Of a stretch of 18,682 bases of DNA, positions 1 to 7,725 are shown piece after piece. Made by a program: the position numbers and the translations under genes. Source of the stretch: Bacteroidota bacterium (GTDB taxonomy: Bacteria > Bacteroidota > Bacteroidia > UBA8524); NCBI GenBank assembly GCA_003531115.1, contig DQHT01000095.1, forward strand, positions 25,644 through 44,325. Direction: 5' to 3'. The notes beneath the pieces are model-generated. The model was not told the DNA's origin. It saw only the letters and a program-made list of their open reading frames with translations, and ran no database searches. Position 1 is the stretch's first letter. The number at the start of each line of letters is the position of its first letter.

Positions 1-102
1 GTGATGTGTGGATTTGTCGGTATTTCGGGGAGCGGGGCCTTCGGCTGGAGCGGGGACCTTCGGCCGGAGCGGGGGAGCGAGGGAGCGGGAGTAGGAGATT
101 GA
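1..102 (+). pseudogene. possible 5' remnant of a class II glutamine amidotransferase gene, run into a G-rich repeat
   Basis: An ATG at position 4 opens the peptide MCGFVGIS. A Cys directly after the initiator Met followed by GFVGI is the N-terminal signature of Ntn-type glutamine amidotransferases; asparagine synthases commonly begin MCGFVGV or MCGIAGI. After about eight codons the frame enters the G-rich repeat, loses any family resemblance and stops at 100-102. It may be a gene cut by the repeat, an assembly join, or chance. The window edge prevents looking upstream. No function is expected from the 33-codon frame. Confidence 0.2.
26..95 (-). repeat. CGCTCC-rich repeat tail, inverted copy
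   Basis: Read on the minus strand this stretch is a string of CGCTCCC-type units with two CCGAAGG interruptions. The same make-up occurs on the plus strand after the repeat cores near 11.16 kb and 12.07 kb; 'gctccagccgaaggc' is shared with 11176-11190. The surrounding 1-180 stretch shows no convincing complete gene. It probably belongs to the dispersed repeat family described in the findings, although no core is present here. Confidence 0.5.
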
Positions 103-180
103 CAGAATGTAGAACCACAGGGTACCCACGCCGAATTATCTTGTTGCTATTAATAGAGAAACGGGATTCTGGTATACAAA

Positions 181-1293
181 TTATTCAAACCTCCTATAAT
201 TCTTCCCCCAGTACTTTTCAATAAACGTCCATTTGTCTTCGGATTTTTTGATGTGGTCCGTATAGGACAAGGTGGCAATTTTTGTTTTTGCTTCGCTGTT
301 CGGACTGTCAAACTTGAATATCTCAATTATTAAGTCACAGCCCTGGCCATCAATATAACCCAAATCGACTAATCGATAGTTTTCTATTTTACTCAAATGG
401 CTTTCCCAATTCTCATCAGAACAGCCAACGCTGTTATAGGAAAAATAACAGGATGTGCCTTTTATTTTTTTAATGTCGAGATAGCAGTACTCAATTTTTC
501 GGAACGTGTTCGATTCAGGGTCAAACAGATAAGAGTCGCATTGATTTGGAGTATTGCTGAAGATAAAAACCCGTAGATCCATAAATCCATTTTGATCGAT
601 ATCCAATACTTCTGCCTGATGATAGAAGTCTTCAGCTTTTATGATGGTGTCACCTCCGGGATGCAGTAAACAATAAAAGTGCTCGTCTTTTGTTTGTTTC
701 ATAAAAGGAAGCTCATTTAGGATAGCCGTATCAGTATGGATTTGTGAGATTTCGTCACCAGATTGAATTTCGTCAGTGGTTAAATCTTTATCCGTATAAA
801 TTTTCTTTAGTATGTAGGAAGTAATCGCTTCATACCCCGGATATTCAAACACATCAATTTTTCCAAGTGCATAAACCGCAGCCAAAGGACCCAAAACCGG
901 CGAATGATAAATAGAGACCAATCCATCTATAGGTCCACACTCTTCTACATACTCCCGAATGACGATTTCCCCTTTTTCTGTTTGTACAGTATCCGGTACG
1001 GCGAGCATTACAAGGCAACTTTCTTCAAGATCCTGTAAAGGTGTATCCAAATCGGAATTCCAATACATCATGTAATTAATCTGAATTACTTCATCCTCTT
1101 CAATTTTTTTTCTGGGGGTAATAATCTCTTCCCAGCCCGTTTTCGTCTCAGTTAAATGGTAATAAGAAGGAAGTGTATCGGTAATGGTTTTGTTGACCAG
1201 TTTATAAATTTTTATCGGACGACCTGAATTCTCTTGGCAAGAAAACAAAATCGCAAAGGCATAAAAAAGGATGGCAACGTTTAGGAATTTCAT
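181..1293 (-). CDS. hypothetical lipoprotein with an Asp-rich VCBS/FG-GAP-like loop
   Basis: This 370-residue protein starts with a short hydrophobic signal (residues 1-18) ending in a lipobox LFSC, so Cys19 is the probable lipidation site and the protein is probably an outer- or inner-membrane lipoprotein. The C-terminal part contains DIDQNGFMDL (231-240), a calcium-loop-like DxDxNGxxD motif as in VCBS/FG-GAP repeat proteins. It is followed by DSYLFDPESNTF (253-264), a pattern typical of proteins describing a modelled propeller blade. Several cysteines (93, 119, 208, 252, 270, 282, 291) are of unknown role. It is the last gene of the minus-strand run, 29 bp after the next upstream gene. I do not recognise a specific function. 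Confidence 0.8.
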   Translation of the reverse strand: MKFLNVAILFYAFAILFSCQENSGRPIKIYKLVNKTITDTLPSYYHLTETKTGWEEIITPRKKIEEDEVIQINYMMYWNSDLDTPLQDLEESCLVMLAVPDTVQTEKGEIVIREYVEECGPIDGLVSIYHSPVLGPLAAVYALGKIDVFEYPGYEAITSYILKKIYTDKDLTTDEIQSGDEISQIHTDTAILNELPFMKQTKDEHFYCLLHPGGDTIIKAEDFYHQAEVLDIDQNGFMDLRVFIFSNTPNQCDSYLFDPESNTFRKIEYCYLDIKKIKGTSCYFSYNSVGCSDENWESHLSKIENYRLVDLGYIDGQGCDLIIEIFKFDSPNSEAKTKIATLSYTDHIKKSEDKWTFIEKYWGKNYRRFE

Positions 1294-1322
1294 TTATTAC
1301 GTTTTGGGCAATGTAGTCTGGA

Positions 1323-2039
1323 TCAATGAGGCTCGATCTGTTGATTTTTTATGACGGCCCGCACCTGAATATTCACATAGGTCCCATTTACCTTACGAGG
1401 TTCAATTTTTTTATCCTCAAAAAACGCATCGATTTGACGCACTAACTCCGGTTCAATGGGTCTGAATAGTAGAGTATCGCATTTGATCACTCCATGTCGG
1501 GAAATGATAAGATTGACCACCACCTTTTTTTCGAGTTTCAGGGTACTAGTGCAAGAATCCAACAACAATTGGAGATCGATTCCGTCATGGTTTATGAATA
1601 TAGTAGGCCAAACGGAATTATCCATTCTAACTACGGTAGTATCATAGATGAGGGTGCTGTCAAAAGTTGGATATGGTTTATCTTTAGCGAGGCTTCTGGA
1701 TCCGGAGCACGGCAACAGATAGTTTTTTCCCTTCCTGGTATCCGTGATAATAAAAAGAAGCCAGACCGATCCGAGTTTGAGTTCAATTGCGCAGGAAGTC
1801 GTTTGGCTCATTCCATGTAGATATAGCTCAAGTGTCTCTGTTCCCTTGTGACTAGTGATGCCTTTCAATTTTACTTTCCAATCTCCGTCTTTATCAACAT
1901 AATACGAATGAATGCGAGAAGTCTGGACAATTTGTGATTTGATAAAATTATAATTGTCAGATTCAGGATTGCAGTCACACGCCGCACTTCGATAATGACT
2001 GAAAATAAGAATCATTGACAGGCCAAGTAGCTTCTTCAT
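1323..2039 (-). CDS. exported protein: NTR/TIMP-like domain plus TonB-C-like tail
   Basis: The 238-residue product has a signal peptide (residues 1-20, ending SAA) and a mature N-terminus beginning CDC. Cys21 and Cys23 plus Cys83 (in TSCAIELKLGS) and Cys111 (in NYLLPCSGSR) fit the netrin/TIMP-like (NTR) layout: CxC at the start, a central Cys followed by 'G..yLlfi', and a late 'C..sR'. Residues about 172-230 (VVVNLIISRHGVIKCD ... IEPELVRQIDAFF ... VNGTYVNIQVRAVI) resemble a TonB C-terminal fold: strand, 'dG.v', helix, 'v.Gk.v...v.v'. The role is probably in the periplasm or at the cell surface. Both domain calls come from pattern reading and need profile confirmation. Neighbours are other exported unknowns. 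Confidence 0.75.
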   Translation of the reverse strand: MKKLLGLSMILIFSHYRSAACDCNPESDNYNFIKSQIVQTSRIHSYYVDKDGDWKVKLKGITSHKGTETLELYLHGMSQTTSCAIELKLGSVWLLFIITDTRKGKNYLLPCSGSRSLAKDKPYPTFDSTLIYDTTVVRMDNSVWPTIFINHDGIDLQLLLDSCTSTLKLEKKVVVNLIISRHGVIKCDTLLFRPIEPELVRQIDAFFEDKKIEPRKVNGTYVNIQVRAVIKNQQIEPH

Positions 2040-2070
2040 ACAATGTCAAATTAAACGAATTAGAAACTTG

Positions 2071-2562
2071 TTAATTGCAATTACTAGAAAAGGAGATGCC
2101 AAAACTGATATTGTTTTCATCCCACATACCAAGGGTTAAATGGTCGCATGAAATTGGATCATAACCTGTTATGCCTTCAAAAACCCATTTCGTTCCAAAT
2201 GTTCGATACTTTATTTTTATAACTGCATTCTGTCGTCCTGGTAATCTGCATGAAACTACGCAGTTTTCTAAATCCGACCATTCTATATCGATAATGATAA
2301 TGGCTAACATATAATTGGAGTCCAAAAGAATCGAATCTCCTATATTCAAAAGGGTAGGTGATTTTATTGGCTTTGCAGGAACGATGATGGTTTTTTTACT
2401 GGATTGGATATCCGGAAATAACACCCACACAGAATCATACGTGTCATTTTGGCCTGTATTTTTGATTTTGTAGGGAGCCTGGTATTGAGCGGTGCTATAC
2501 ATATGGGATAGCACAAATACTATTGAAATGACAATCTTAAGTCTTGTATGGTTTGAGAACAT
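2071..2562 (-). CDS. hypothetical exported protein
   Basis: The open frame extends up to an ATG at 2631, but the internal ATG at 2562 gives a conventional signal peptide (FSNHTRLKIVISIVFVLSHM, cleavage after YSTAQ). I prefer it over a start that would bury the signal behind 23 mostly polar residues. The mature part is about 140 residues, beta-rich in appearance, with a hydrophobic stretch LAIIIIDIEW and four cysteines (in ENCVVSCRL, ISCDHL and SSNCN) that could form disulfides. I do not recognise a family. It is followed 31 bp downstream by the NTR-like gene and may be co-transcribed with it. Confidence 0.65.
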   Translation of the reverse strand: MFSNHTRLKIVISIVFVLSHMYSTAQYQAPYKIKNTGQNDTYDSVWVLFPDIQSSKKTIIVPAKPIKSPTLLNIGDSILLDSNYMLAIIIIDIEWSDLENCVVSCRLPGRQNAVIKIKYRTFGTKWVFEGITGYDPISCDHLTLGMWDENNISFGISFSSNCN

Positions 2563-2659
2563 TAAGCTATTACCAGAGATTGTTTTACTGCCCGGGTCAG
2601 AGGTTTTTCTTTTTATGATCATGGAGCGCATGGTTGTTAATGTTGTTTAAAGATACAAA

Positions 2660-2770
2660 ATCTTCGGACTGGGGTGGTCAGGGGGGCGGTCTTTCTATTA
2701 ACATGGCGCTCCTAACGGAGCTAAGAGGGTGTTCAAACGGTCAGAGGAGAAGTTCCCCCGGGGGGGCACC
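2660..2770. repeat. intergenic hairpin element
   Basis: The gap between two minus-strand genes contains G-runs, a small perfect hairpin (GCTCC-TAAC-GGAGC, 2708-2721) and a CCCCCGGGGG palindrome (2755-2764). Nothing codes here convincingly. It looks like one of the short repetitive intergenic elements of such genomes; only one copy lies in this window, so its repeat nature is inference. Confidence 0.3.
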
Positions 2771-2793
2771 AATTTCTTTAGTTAAAAGCCACC

Positions 2794-3324
2794 TTAATGA
2801 TTCTCTTTCCGCTTGATTATCAGACCTGTTTTCTCACTGATCGTATCGAGAATAGGATTTATACCGATCAGGCTTTCGTGCATCGAACTTTTGGAATCGG
2901 CACAGGTGATGATATAAGAACTGGTCAGTACTTTGTAACGAACACTTTCTATTTCATGCCAAGTTGTGAATGTGGATTTGTTCCTTAGTGAGTTAATTAG
3001 GATACCATCGCTTAGGATTTCAACCCGATGATTCCTTTGTAAGAGAGCAGAAGAAATGCTGCCATAGACCAAAAACGTTCCGAATATGCCATAAATGATG
3101 CGAAATGAAAACATCCAATTTTCCTCATCGGCGAATGAATATAGGATATAAAGCGGACCAGCTACTCCCAGAATAATAGAAACGAAGAGGTAGTATTTAG
3201 GTATTCGTACAATTTGATTTCCATTTTTCGTCTTCGGTTTTTTAGAAGAGAATTTCCTTTGAAGCAGAAGTGTTACTCCAATGCTTACTATTCCAACAAG
3301 TGCATATCTGATGTATTCAATCAT
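2794..3324 (-). CDS. membrane protein with PH-like domain
   Basis: The 176-residue protein has three likely membrane segments (residues about 5-22, 44-63 and 72-95), then a soluble C-terminal part. Its pattern VEILSDGILINS ... STFTTWHEIESVRY ... SSYIITCADS ... MHESLIGI (101-154) is that of small bacterial PH-like domains: a 'dgi' turn, then 'i.w.eI..v.' and a short terminal helix. Such proteins are usually of unknown function and anchored with the PH-like part in the cytoplasm. It sits alone between two short gaps. The family call is moderate; membrane location is well supported. Confidence 0.7.
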   Translation of the reverse strand: MIEYIRYALVGIVSIGVTLLLQRKFSSKKPKTKNGNQIVRIPKYYLFVSIILGVAGPLYILYSFADEENWMFSFRIIYGIFGTFLVYGSISSALLQRNHRVEILSDGILINSLRNKSTFTTWHEIESVRYKVLTSSYIITCADSKSSMHESLIGINPILDTISEKTGLIIKRKENH

Positions 3325-3366
3325 AAGCTGAGGAAATAGAAATTTTCAATTCAATAGTTATCCCTG

Positions 3367-3915
3367 TTAATCTACTCTTTTAATAATCCCCTCATCCGAT
3401 ATCCGGTATTTTTTATTTATGACACTTAGCGAATCGGTCCCCGGTATTTCATCGGATTCATCTTCGTTTAGTTTTCGGGTGATCGTGCTGTCGGTAAAAT
3501 GGATATTACGTTCCGAGTCAATAATAACATGATTGGAAGTATAAATCCCCATATCTCCAACCACCGTTTCATATAAGAGATGTGAATGTATGAGTTTGCC
3601 CTGTTTATCGAATGTGAAGAGGATAGGGGTTGCCTGATCATCGGCCCGATATCCGATCAGGGTTGTAAAATTTGAATGGAAGGGAATTTTTCCATAAAGA
3701 AATAAGGGATAATCGGGACTTAATTTCTTCAACAAAACGGTATCTTGAAATTCCACAGTTTGATAGTGGTTTGCTCTGTTGGAGTTAAAGGTTAGCGGGG
3801 TTTCGATCGAAACAAGTTTATCAAATGCTGAATTAGAATCTGGGACGGACTTTGCTTTGGGTTCTTTGCATCCAACTCCAAAAGTAAACGTCAAAATAAG
3901 CAGGAGAAATTTCAT
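3367..3915 (-). CDS. hypothetical lipoprotein
   Basis: The product is 182 residues long, with a signal of 12-15 hydrophobic residues and lipobox GVGC (Cys16). The mature part (TFDKQGKLIHSHLLYE, GIYTSNHVIIDSERNIHFTD as separate segments) reads like a beta-propeller-style 'report then repeat' protein often seen in Bacteroidota, but no family is recognised. Its start codon overlaps the stop of the upstream gene in the sequence ATGA (3912-3915), which indicates translational coupling and a shared operon. Confidence 0.75.
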   Translation of the reverse strand: MKFLLLILTFTFGVGCKEPKAKSVPDSNSAFDKLVSIETPLTFNSNRANHYQTVEFQDTVLLKKLSPDYPLFLYGKIPFHSNFTTLIGYRADDQATPILFTFDKQGKLIHSHLLYETVVGDMGIYTSNHVIIDSERNIHFTDSTITRKLNEDESDEIPGTDSLSVINKKYRISDEGIIKRVD

Positions 3916-4490
3916 TCAGTTGTTGGTTTATGGATAAAAGTTTTTTGTTCATTGCTGCAGTGATCTATCCCGGAAACTTCAATACTTCCGGAATTTGAGT
4001 CGAATTTAATTTCTGTTGCTGCCAGACTAAAGTTGTTGACGGCGAAGGAGCCATTTTTCATGATGCTCACTATTGTAAAATGATTATGACATGACGGATA
4101 TTGATAACCATTCAGAATAATCGAAGTACAATTTACCGGACCGTCCAATACGGTAATCCGGGTGCTCTTGTATAAAAGAGGGACAGAAATGGAGATAGAA
4201 GTATCCCGAAAATAACCATTCACATTTTTAAGGGTCAACACGTTCCCATTTCCAAATTTGACGGTTATCTCTGAAAAATCCTCCGGGTCACCTTCAAGAT
4301 CTTTTAAGTTTATAATAAAGATAGAATCCAATTTCTCGTCACCATCCAGGTCAACTGCAAACTGTTCTTTTATCAATTTGGTGACCGTGTCGATCTTTTT
4401 ATAGCTGCTGTAATCCCCATAAACTGAATTTTGAGAAAAGGCTGAGGTGCTAATTATAAGGAAGAATAGTAATGAAAAGGGTTGCATCAT
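3912..4490 (-). CDS. hypothetical exported protein with Asp-rich loop
   Basis: This 192-residue protein has a signal peptide (MMQPFSLLFFLIISTSAFSQ). Early in the mature part it carries VDLDGDEKLDSIFII, a DxDGDxxxD calcium-type loop of the VCBS/FG-GAP sort also present in the lipoprotein at 181-1293. Four cysteines lie in the second half (NCTSI, PSCHNH, DHCSN). Two adjacent ATGs are available; the first is used here because it abuts the stop of the upstream small gene. It is coupled to the downstream lipoprotein through a 4-base overlap. The function is unknown and surface or periplasmic location is likely. Confidence 0.75.
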   Translation of the reverse strand: MMQPFSLLFFLIISTSAFSQNSVYGDYSSYKKIDTVTKLIKEQFAVDLDGDEKLDSIFIINLKDLEGDPEDFSEITVKFGNGNVLTLKNVNGYFRDTSISISVPLLYKSTRITVLDGPVNCTSIILNGYQYPSCHNHFTIVSIMKNGSFAVNNFSLAATEIKFDSNSGSIEVSGIDHCSNEQKTFIHKPTTE

Positions 4491-4688
4491 TTATTCCCTC
4501 AATTTCCTGATAATTTTTTTAGCATCGACATATTCACCAGTCTTGCCCTTTTTCATAGCATTGACCATGGCGATGTCTTCAATAGCCTCCTCCGAAAGAA
4601 ACGCAGCCTCGATGCCCAATTTCTTGGCCAATTTTAAAAGAAGATTTAAACTGTCTTTTGATTCGCTTTTAAGGATGATGGATTCCAT
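4491..4688 (-). CDS. small antitoxin-like protein
   Basis: A start at 4688 gives a 65-residue protein beginning MESIILKSESKDSLNLLLKL. The frame also opens at 4763, but that start overlaps the upstream gene by 23 bp and adds atypical sequence. A short N-terminal strand, a helix with Leu/Lys repeats, then the acidic LSEEAIEDIAMVNAMKKG and a basic end (DAKKIIRKLRE) resemble small Bacteroidota antitoxins normally encoded just before a RelE/YoeB-type toxin. No toxin follows: the next gene, starting at the adjacent base, encodes an exported protein. It could be an orphan antitoxin or a small regulator. The family assignment is tentative. Confidence 0.55.
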   Translation of the reverse strand: MESIILKSESKDSLNLLLKLAKKLGIEAAFLSEEAIEDIAMVNAMKKGKTGEYVDAKKIIRKLRE

Positions 4689-4740
4689 ACTGTTAAACTC
4701 AATCCAAAGATACAAAATTTGCCAAATTGAATCCCCACTG

Positions 4741-5574
4741 CTATTCGATTCCAATGGTAACAATATCCCCCATCAATCCCAAATGATCTGAACCTGCGAT
4801 CTCAAATCGAAGTTGGTTCTCACAGGGTATTCCTTTCGGAACAAGGATATAATCGATCTTAGCGAGATAGGGCGATCGTTTATAAGGTTTCCATGTTGGA
4901 GCCACAAAATTATATGGGCTATAATGATCAAGCAATCCGGCCTTCCTGAATTGAACAAGTGAGTTTTGAAAGGGCAGGGTATTGAGGTCGCCTGCTATAA
5001 GTACGCGGTCGCCCGACTTTCCAATTCCAATATCCTGGTTCAGCTTTCCATCCGCGATCCAGCTAACGATCGTATCAAGATAGTCATCGGTGGTACCCGC
5101 ACAGGCTGTAACAGGTGGAGGAGCATGCAAAGCGAATAAACAAAAGGGCGTATCCTTAATTTTAAAGCGGAACTGGCCGATCGGCAAAGCACAAGGTGTA
5201 ATAATAGGGGAATTAATGAGCAGGCCTTCTCCACCCAGTTTACTCAGAATACATAATCCATGTACAGCCTTACCGGGATGGTTAAGAATGACAGAATATC
5301 CGACGCTGTTGAATTTCCTGAGGTCTAAATTATCGCCATTCCATTCAATGACTACTAGGATATCCGACTCTGATCGGATCAACCTATCTTGTGTCTCTTG
5401 GCTTAAAACATTACCAGCAGCAACATTCATGGTAATTATGCGAAGGCTATCCTTCGGTTTGGAGGCCGGAAGGTTTTGAATGCTGAGTTGCCCCCAAAAA
5501 ATGATGCAGGCTATCAGGAGGATACCCAAAAGCAATGTTCTAAATATAATCTTGACTGATTTCCGGAGCTTCAT
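4741..5574 (-). CDS. membrane-anchored endonuclease/exonuclease/phosphatase family protein
   Basis: Starting at ATG 5574 the protein has 277 residues, one N-terminal membrane anchor (about residues 10-28) and then an EEP domain. All family landmarks are visible: Asn50 in ITMNVA, Glu77 in VVIEW, His150 in ALHAPPP, Asp196 and Asn198 in AGDLNT, Asp241 in KIDYILVP, and Asp263-His264 in GSDHLG. These residues bind the metal and cleave phosphodiester or phosphomonoester bonds; the substrate (nucleic acid, inositol phosphate or lipid) cannot be told. An upstream ATG at 5601 lies inside a perfect hairpin and is less likely. The antitoxin-like gene follows 52 bp downstream. Confidence 0.88.
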   Translation of the reverse strand: MKLRKSVKIIFRTLLLGILLIACIIFWGQLSIQNLPASKPKDSLRIITMNVAAGNVLSQETQDRLIRSESDILVVIEWNGDNLDLRKFNSVGYSVILNHPGKAVHGLCILSKLGGEGLLINSPIITPCALPIGQFRFKIKDTPFCLFALHAPPPVTACAGTTDDYLDTIVSWIADGKLNQDIGIGKSGDRVLIAGDLNTLPFQNSLVQFRKAGLLDHYSPYNFVAPTWKPYKRSPYLAKIDYILVPKGIPCENQLRFEIAGSDHLGLMGDIVTIGIE

Positions 5575-5592
5575 TGATAAATGGCATGAAAG

Positions 5593-5639
5593 GTCCACCA
5601 TGTAGGTTCACCCTAATTGGGTGAACCTACATGGTGGAC
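5593..5639. repeat. perfect 21-bp inverted repeat, 5-nt loop
   Basis: Bases 5593-5613 pair without mismatch to 5619-5639 around the loop TAATT. It lies just upstream (19 bp) of the preferred start of the EEP gene. It lacks a T-run directly after the stem, so it is not a standard Rho-independent terminator, but its stem would strongly structure any RNA crossing it. Confidence 0.85.
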
Positions 5640-5647
5640 TATTTTGG

Positions 5648-5688
5648 AAATTATCAAAACTTGCAATTTTTACAAGTTTTGATAATTT
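5648..5688. terminator. perfect 16-bp AT-rich inverted repeat, possible terminator
   Basis: Bases 5648-5663 (ending CAAAACTTG) pair without mismatch to 5673-5688 around the 9-nt loop CAATTTTTA. It follows only 8 bp after the preceding palindrome and lies 14 bp downstream of the small membrane ORF, where minus-strand transcription of the S15 hydrolase unit would end. The stem is AT-rich, so terminator function is uncertain; a regulator-binding palindrome is the alternative. Confidence 0.45.
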
Positions 5689-5702
5689 TAACTAATTCTG
5701 CT

Positions 5703-5816
5703 TCAAGTACCCTGACTATCCGCTTCTCCTCGTTTTATCCATTTATGGTAGACCAGAATCAATAGCGAAAAAAGAACCCAATAGTAAATGGAAAGCACAA
5801 AAAAGAATGTCTCCAT
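5703..5816 (-). CDS. small single-pass membrane protein, 37 aa
   Basis: An ATG at 5816 lies 3 bp after the stop of the S15 hydrolase gene and opens a 37-codon frame ending in TGA at 5703-5705. Residues 4-23 (FFFVLSIYYWVLFSLLILVY) form one clear membrane span, followed by the basic HKWIKR and a polar tail ADSQGT. By the positive-inside rule the C-terminus would be cytoplasmic. Tight spacing, a plausible topology and no competing gene support it as real and co-transcribed with the hydrolase. No homologue is recognised and no function can be given. Confidence 0.55.
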   Translation of the reverse strand: METFFFVLSIYYWVLFSLLILVYHKWIKRGEADSQGT

Positions 5817-5819
5817 GTA

Positions 5820-7688
5820 TCATTTTTGGGGTACCGCATTTTCAAATTCTTCCACACCCCCAACAACAGGCAAAATAATCCTCGTCGCATTCAAATCAAT
5901 GATCAGTTCCGTTCCGGGGTCGGGCCACAGAGTAAATTCCGGGTCGCTGGAGAAGATCATTAGGCCGATCTTTTGCCCTTTACGGATTACCTGATCATCG
6001 GGCATCAGGTCAAAGGATACCTCATGAAATTCGCCCGGTTTGAGCGGTTCTCCCTGGGTAAGCGATCGATAATTTTGCGGGTCGGCCCAGGCCCGGTTGA
6101 TGATATTGTCATAGACTTTGGTTTCCTTTTCCTCTTCCCAGGGCAGGGAAACGAGCCATACAGAGAGGTTTGCTGCCGGCGCACTGCTTGACAGCCGGAT
6201 CGTAACTCTGGGAATCCCCGAAATGCGTATATCCTGTTCCAATACAGGGGTCACAAAAAGCAAGCGGTGTTTTGAATTAATCGTGTCAAGTAAATTTTGA
6301 CCTTTGATGCCGCAATCATCAATCAACGTATCGCCTGGCTGGAGTTCCGGTTGGATAAGACTCAGTGTTCCGGAATTGTTTTCTCCGGCTCGAAGAAAAA
6401 AGGTGACATCGGAGGCACCGGAATCCGGATAAGCACCATATGGCGTTGGAAAATAGCTGTACTCTCGGGTTATCCGAACGGGGGCATCGTTTTCAACCCC
6501 GTTTTCAATACCGTGAAGATAACGGGTAAACCATCTGTTCATCATCGAAAAGGGCGGATCTCCTCCATGGTCATCCTGATGATAATAGAGTTGTACCGGT
6601 AAGCCTTTCTCCTTTGCAGCTTTATAAAAACGATAACTTTGCTCGGACATCACATTCCAGTCATTAAACCCATGCGCCATTAACATAGCGGCTTTCATGC
6701 TGTCAATCTGAAGCAGGTAATCCCGGCTGGCCCAAAAGGCGTTGTAATCACCGGTAATTCTGTCCTGGTGTTTGAGCAAAATACTGTCACGGATATTCCT
6801 GTTATTTTTCTTCCTTTTTGACTTATCACCCGTATTGATCAGATCATAAAGCACATCCATATCCTCTCCTAAATACCCATCCGGCGATCTGACCAAACCA
6901 TTTGAACGGTAATAATGGTACCAGGAAGTAACAGGCGCAACCGGAATAATGGCCTCCAGTCCTTCGACTCCGGTGGTAGCGGCAGCGATACAAAGTGTAC
7001 CGTCATAGGATGTTCCGGTCATTCCGACTTTTCCGTTACACCAGTATGCCGACACTTCTTCCTTTCCGTCCCGGGTTTTAAAACCTTTTGCCCTGCCACA
7101 GAGCCAGTCAATCACTGCTTTGGGAGCCAGGGATTCGTTTTCACCTCCAATTGTAGGTGCCCCATCGGATAAACCGGTGCCAGGAGATGAGGAATATACC
7201 ATGATATAGCCTCTCGGAACCCATTGTCGGTCGTAGATCATGGATAAAAAAGGCCTTCCGTCCCGCGTTCCGAGTTTGGTATGCCTGTGAGGTTTTGGCT
7301 TTTCTCCCAATTCATGTTTTACGTTCCAGAAATTCTTTTTGGTGGAGAGTCCCATTAAGGCCCATAATTTTAAGCCATTATACGGGCTCGACATATAAAT
7401 CACCGGCAATTTGAGGCTACCCGAGTCGGTTTGACCTGGCCGTGTCACATAAACATGCATCCTGTCGGGTTTGCCATCGTTGTCGGAGTCAAAATTGGTT
7501 TCTACCCAAAGTTCTTCTTTGATCCATAAATCCTTATCGCTGAATTCGGGTACAACCTGGGCTTCTCCATTTATAAAAACCGCTACCGGCCCGTTATGGG
7601 TGCCGGTATCCGCTTGTTGGGCGGATACAGGGGTGAGGCAGACAAGGAAAAGGCTGGGATAGATGTATTGGCTAAATGCTGATTTCAT
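5820..7688 (-). CDS. S15 family X-Pro dipeptidyl-peptidase / CocE-NonD hydrolase
   Basis: The 622-residue protein has a signal peptide (cleavage near SAQ, residues 22-24) and an alpha/beta-hydrolase domain. Nucleophile Ser227 lies in GTSYDG, Asp343 in HGFNDWNV, and His374 in HQDDHGGDP: the Ser-Asp-His triad in the order expected for peptidase S15. Residues about 403-612 form the beta-rich PepX C-terminal (jelly-roll) domain (VTFFLRAGENN, VWLVSLPW, DLMPDDQVIRKGQKIGLMIF). The Asp-rich DSDNDGKPDRMHVYVTRP near residues 68-84 is the usual entry to the catalytic domain. Family members release N-terminal X-Pro dipeptides or hydrolyse esters and beta-lactam acyl groups; periplasmic or secreted peptide use is the likeliest role here. 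The length fits the family. Confidence 0.93.
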   Translation of the reverse strand: MKSAFSQYIYPSLFLVCLTPVSAQQADTGTHNGPVAVFINGEAQVVPEFSDKDLWIKEELWVETNFDSDNDGKPDRMHVYVTRPGQTDSGSLKLPVIYMSSPYNGLKLWALMGLSTKKNFWNVKHELGEKPKPHRHTKLGTRDGRPFLSMIYDRQWVPRGYIMVYSSSPGTGLSDGAPTIGGENESLAPKAVIDWLCGRAKGFKTRDGKEEVSAYWCNGKVGMTGTSYDGTLCIAAATTGVEGLEAIIPVAPVTSWYHYYRSNGLVRSPDGYLGEDMDVLYDLINTGDKSKRKKNNRNIRDSILLKHQDRITGDYNAFWASRDYLLQIDSMKAAMLMAHGFNDWNVMSEQSYRFYKAAKEKGLPVQLYYHQDDHGGDPPFSMMNRWFTRYLHGIENGVENDAPVRITREYSYFPTPYGAYPDSGASDVTFFLRAGENNSGTLSLIQPELQPGDTLIDDCGIKGQNLLDTINSKHRLLFVTPVLEQDIRISGIPRVTIRLSSSAPAANLSVWLVSLPWEEEKETKVYDNIINRAWADPQNYRSLTQGEPLKPGEFHEVSFDLMPDDQVIRKGQKIGLMIFSSDPEFTLWPDPGTELIIDLNATRIILPVVGGVEEFENAVPQK

Positions 7689-7725
7689 TTAATGGAGTTG
7701 TTTGTTGCGACTTTTATCGGGCTTG

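Noticed and set aside
587..603. Near FNR-box TTGATCGATATCCA
   Set aside because: It lies inside the coding region of the first lipoprotein and misses one consensus base.
5575..5601. Longer start for the EEP protein
   Set aside because: The ATG at 5601 sits in the arm of a perfect hairpin and adds nine residues before an otherwise normal membrane anchor.
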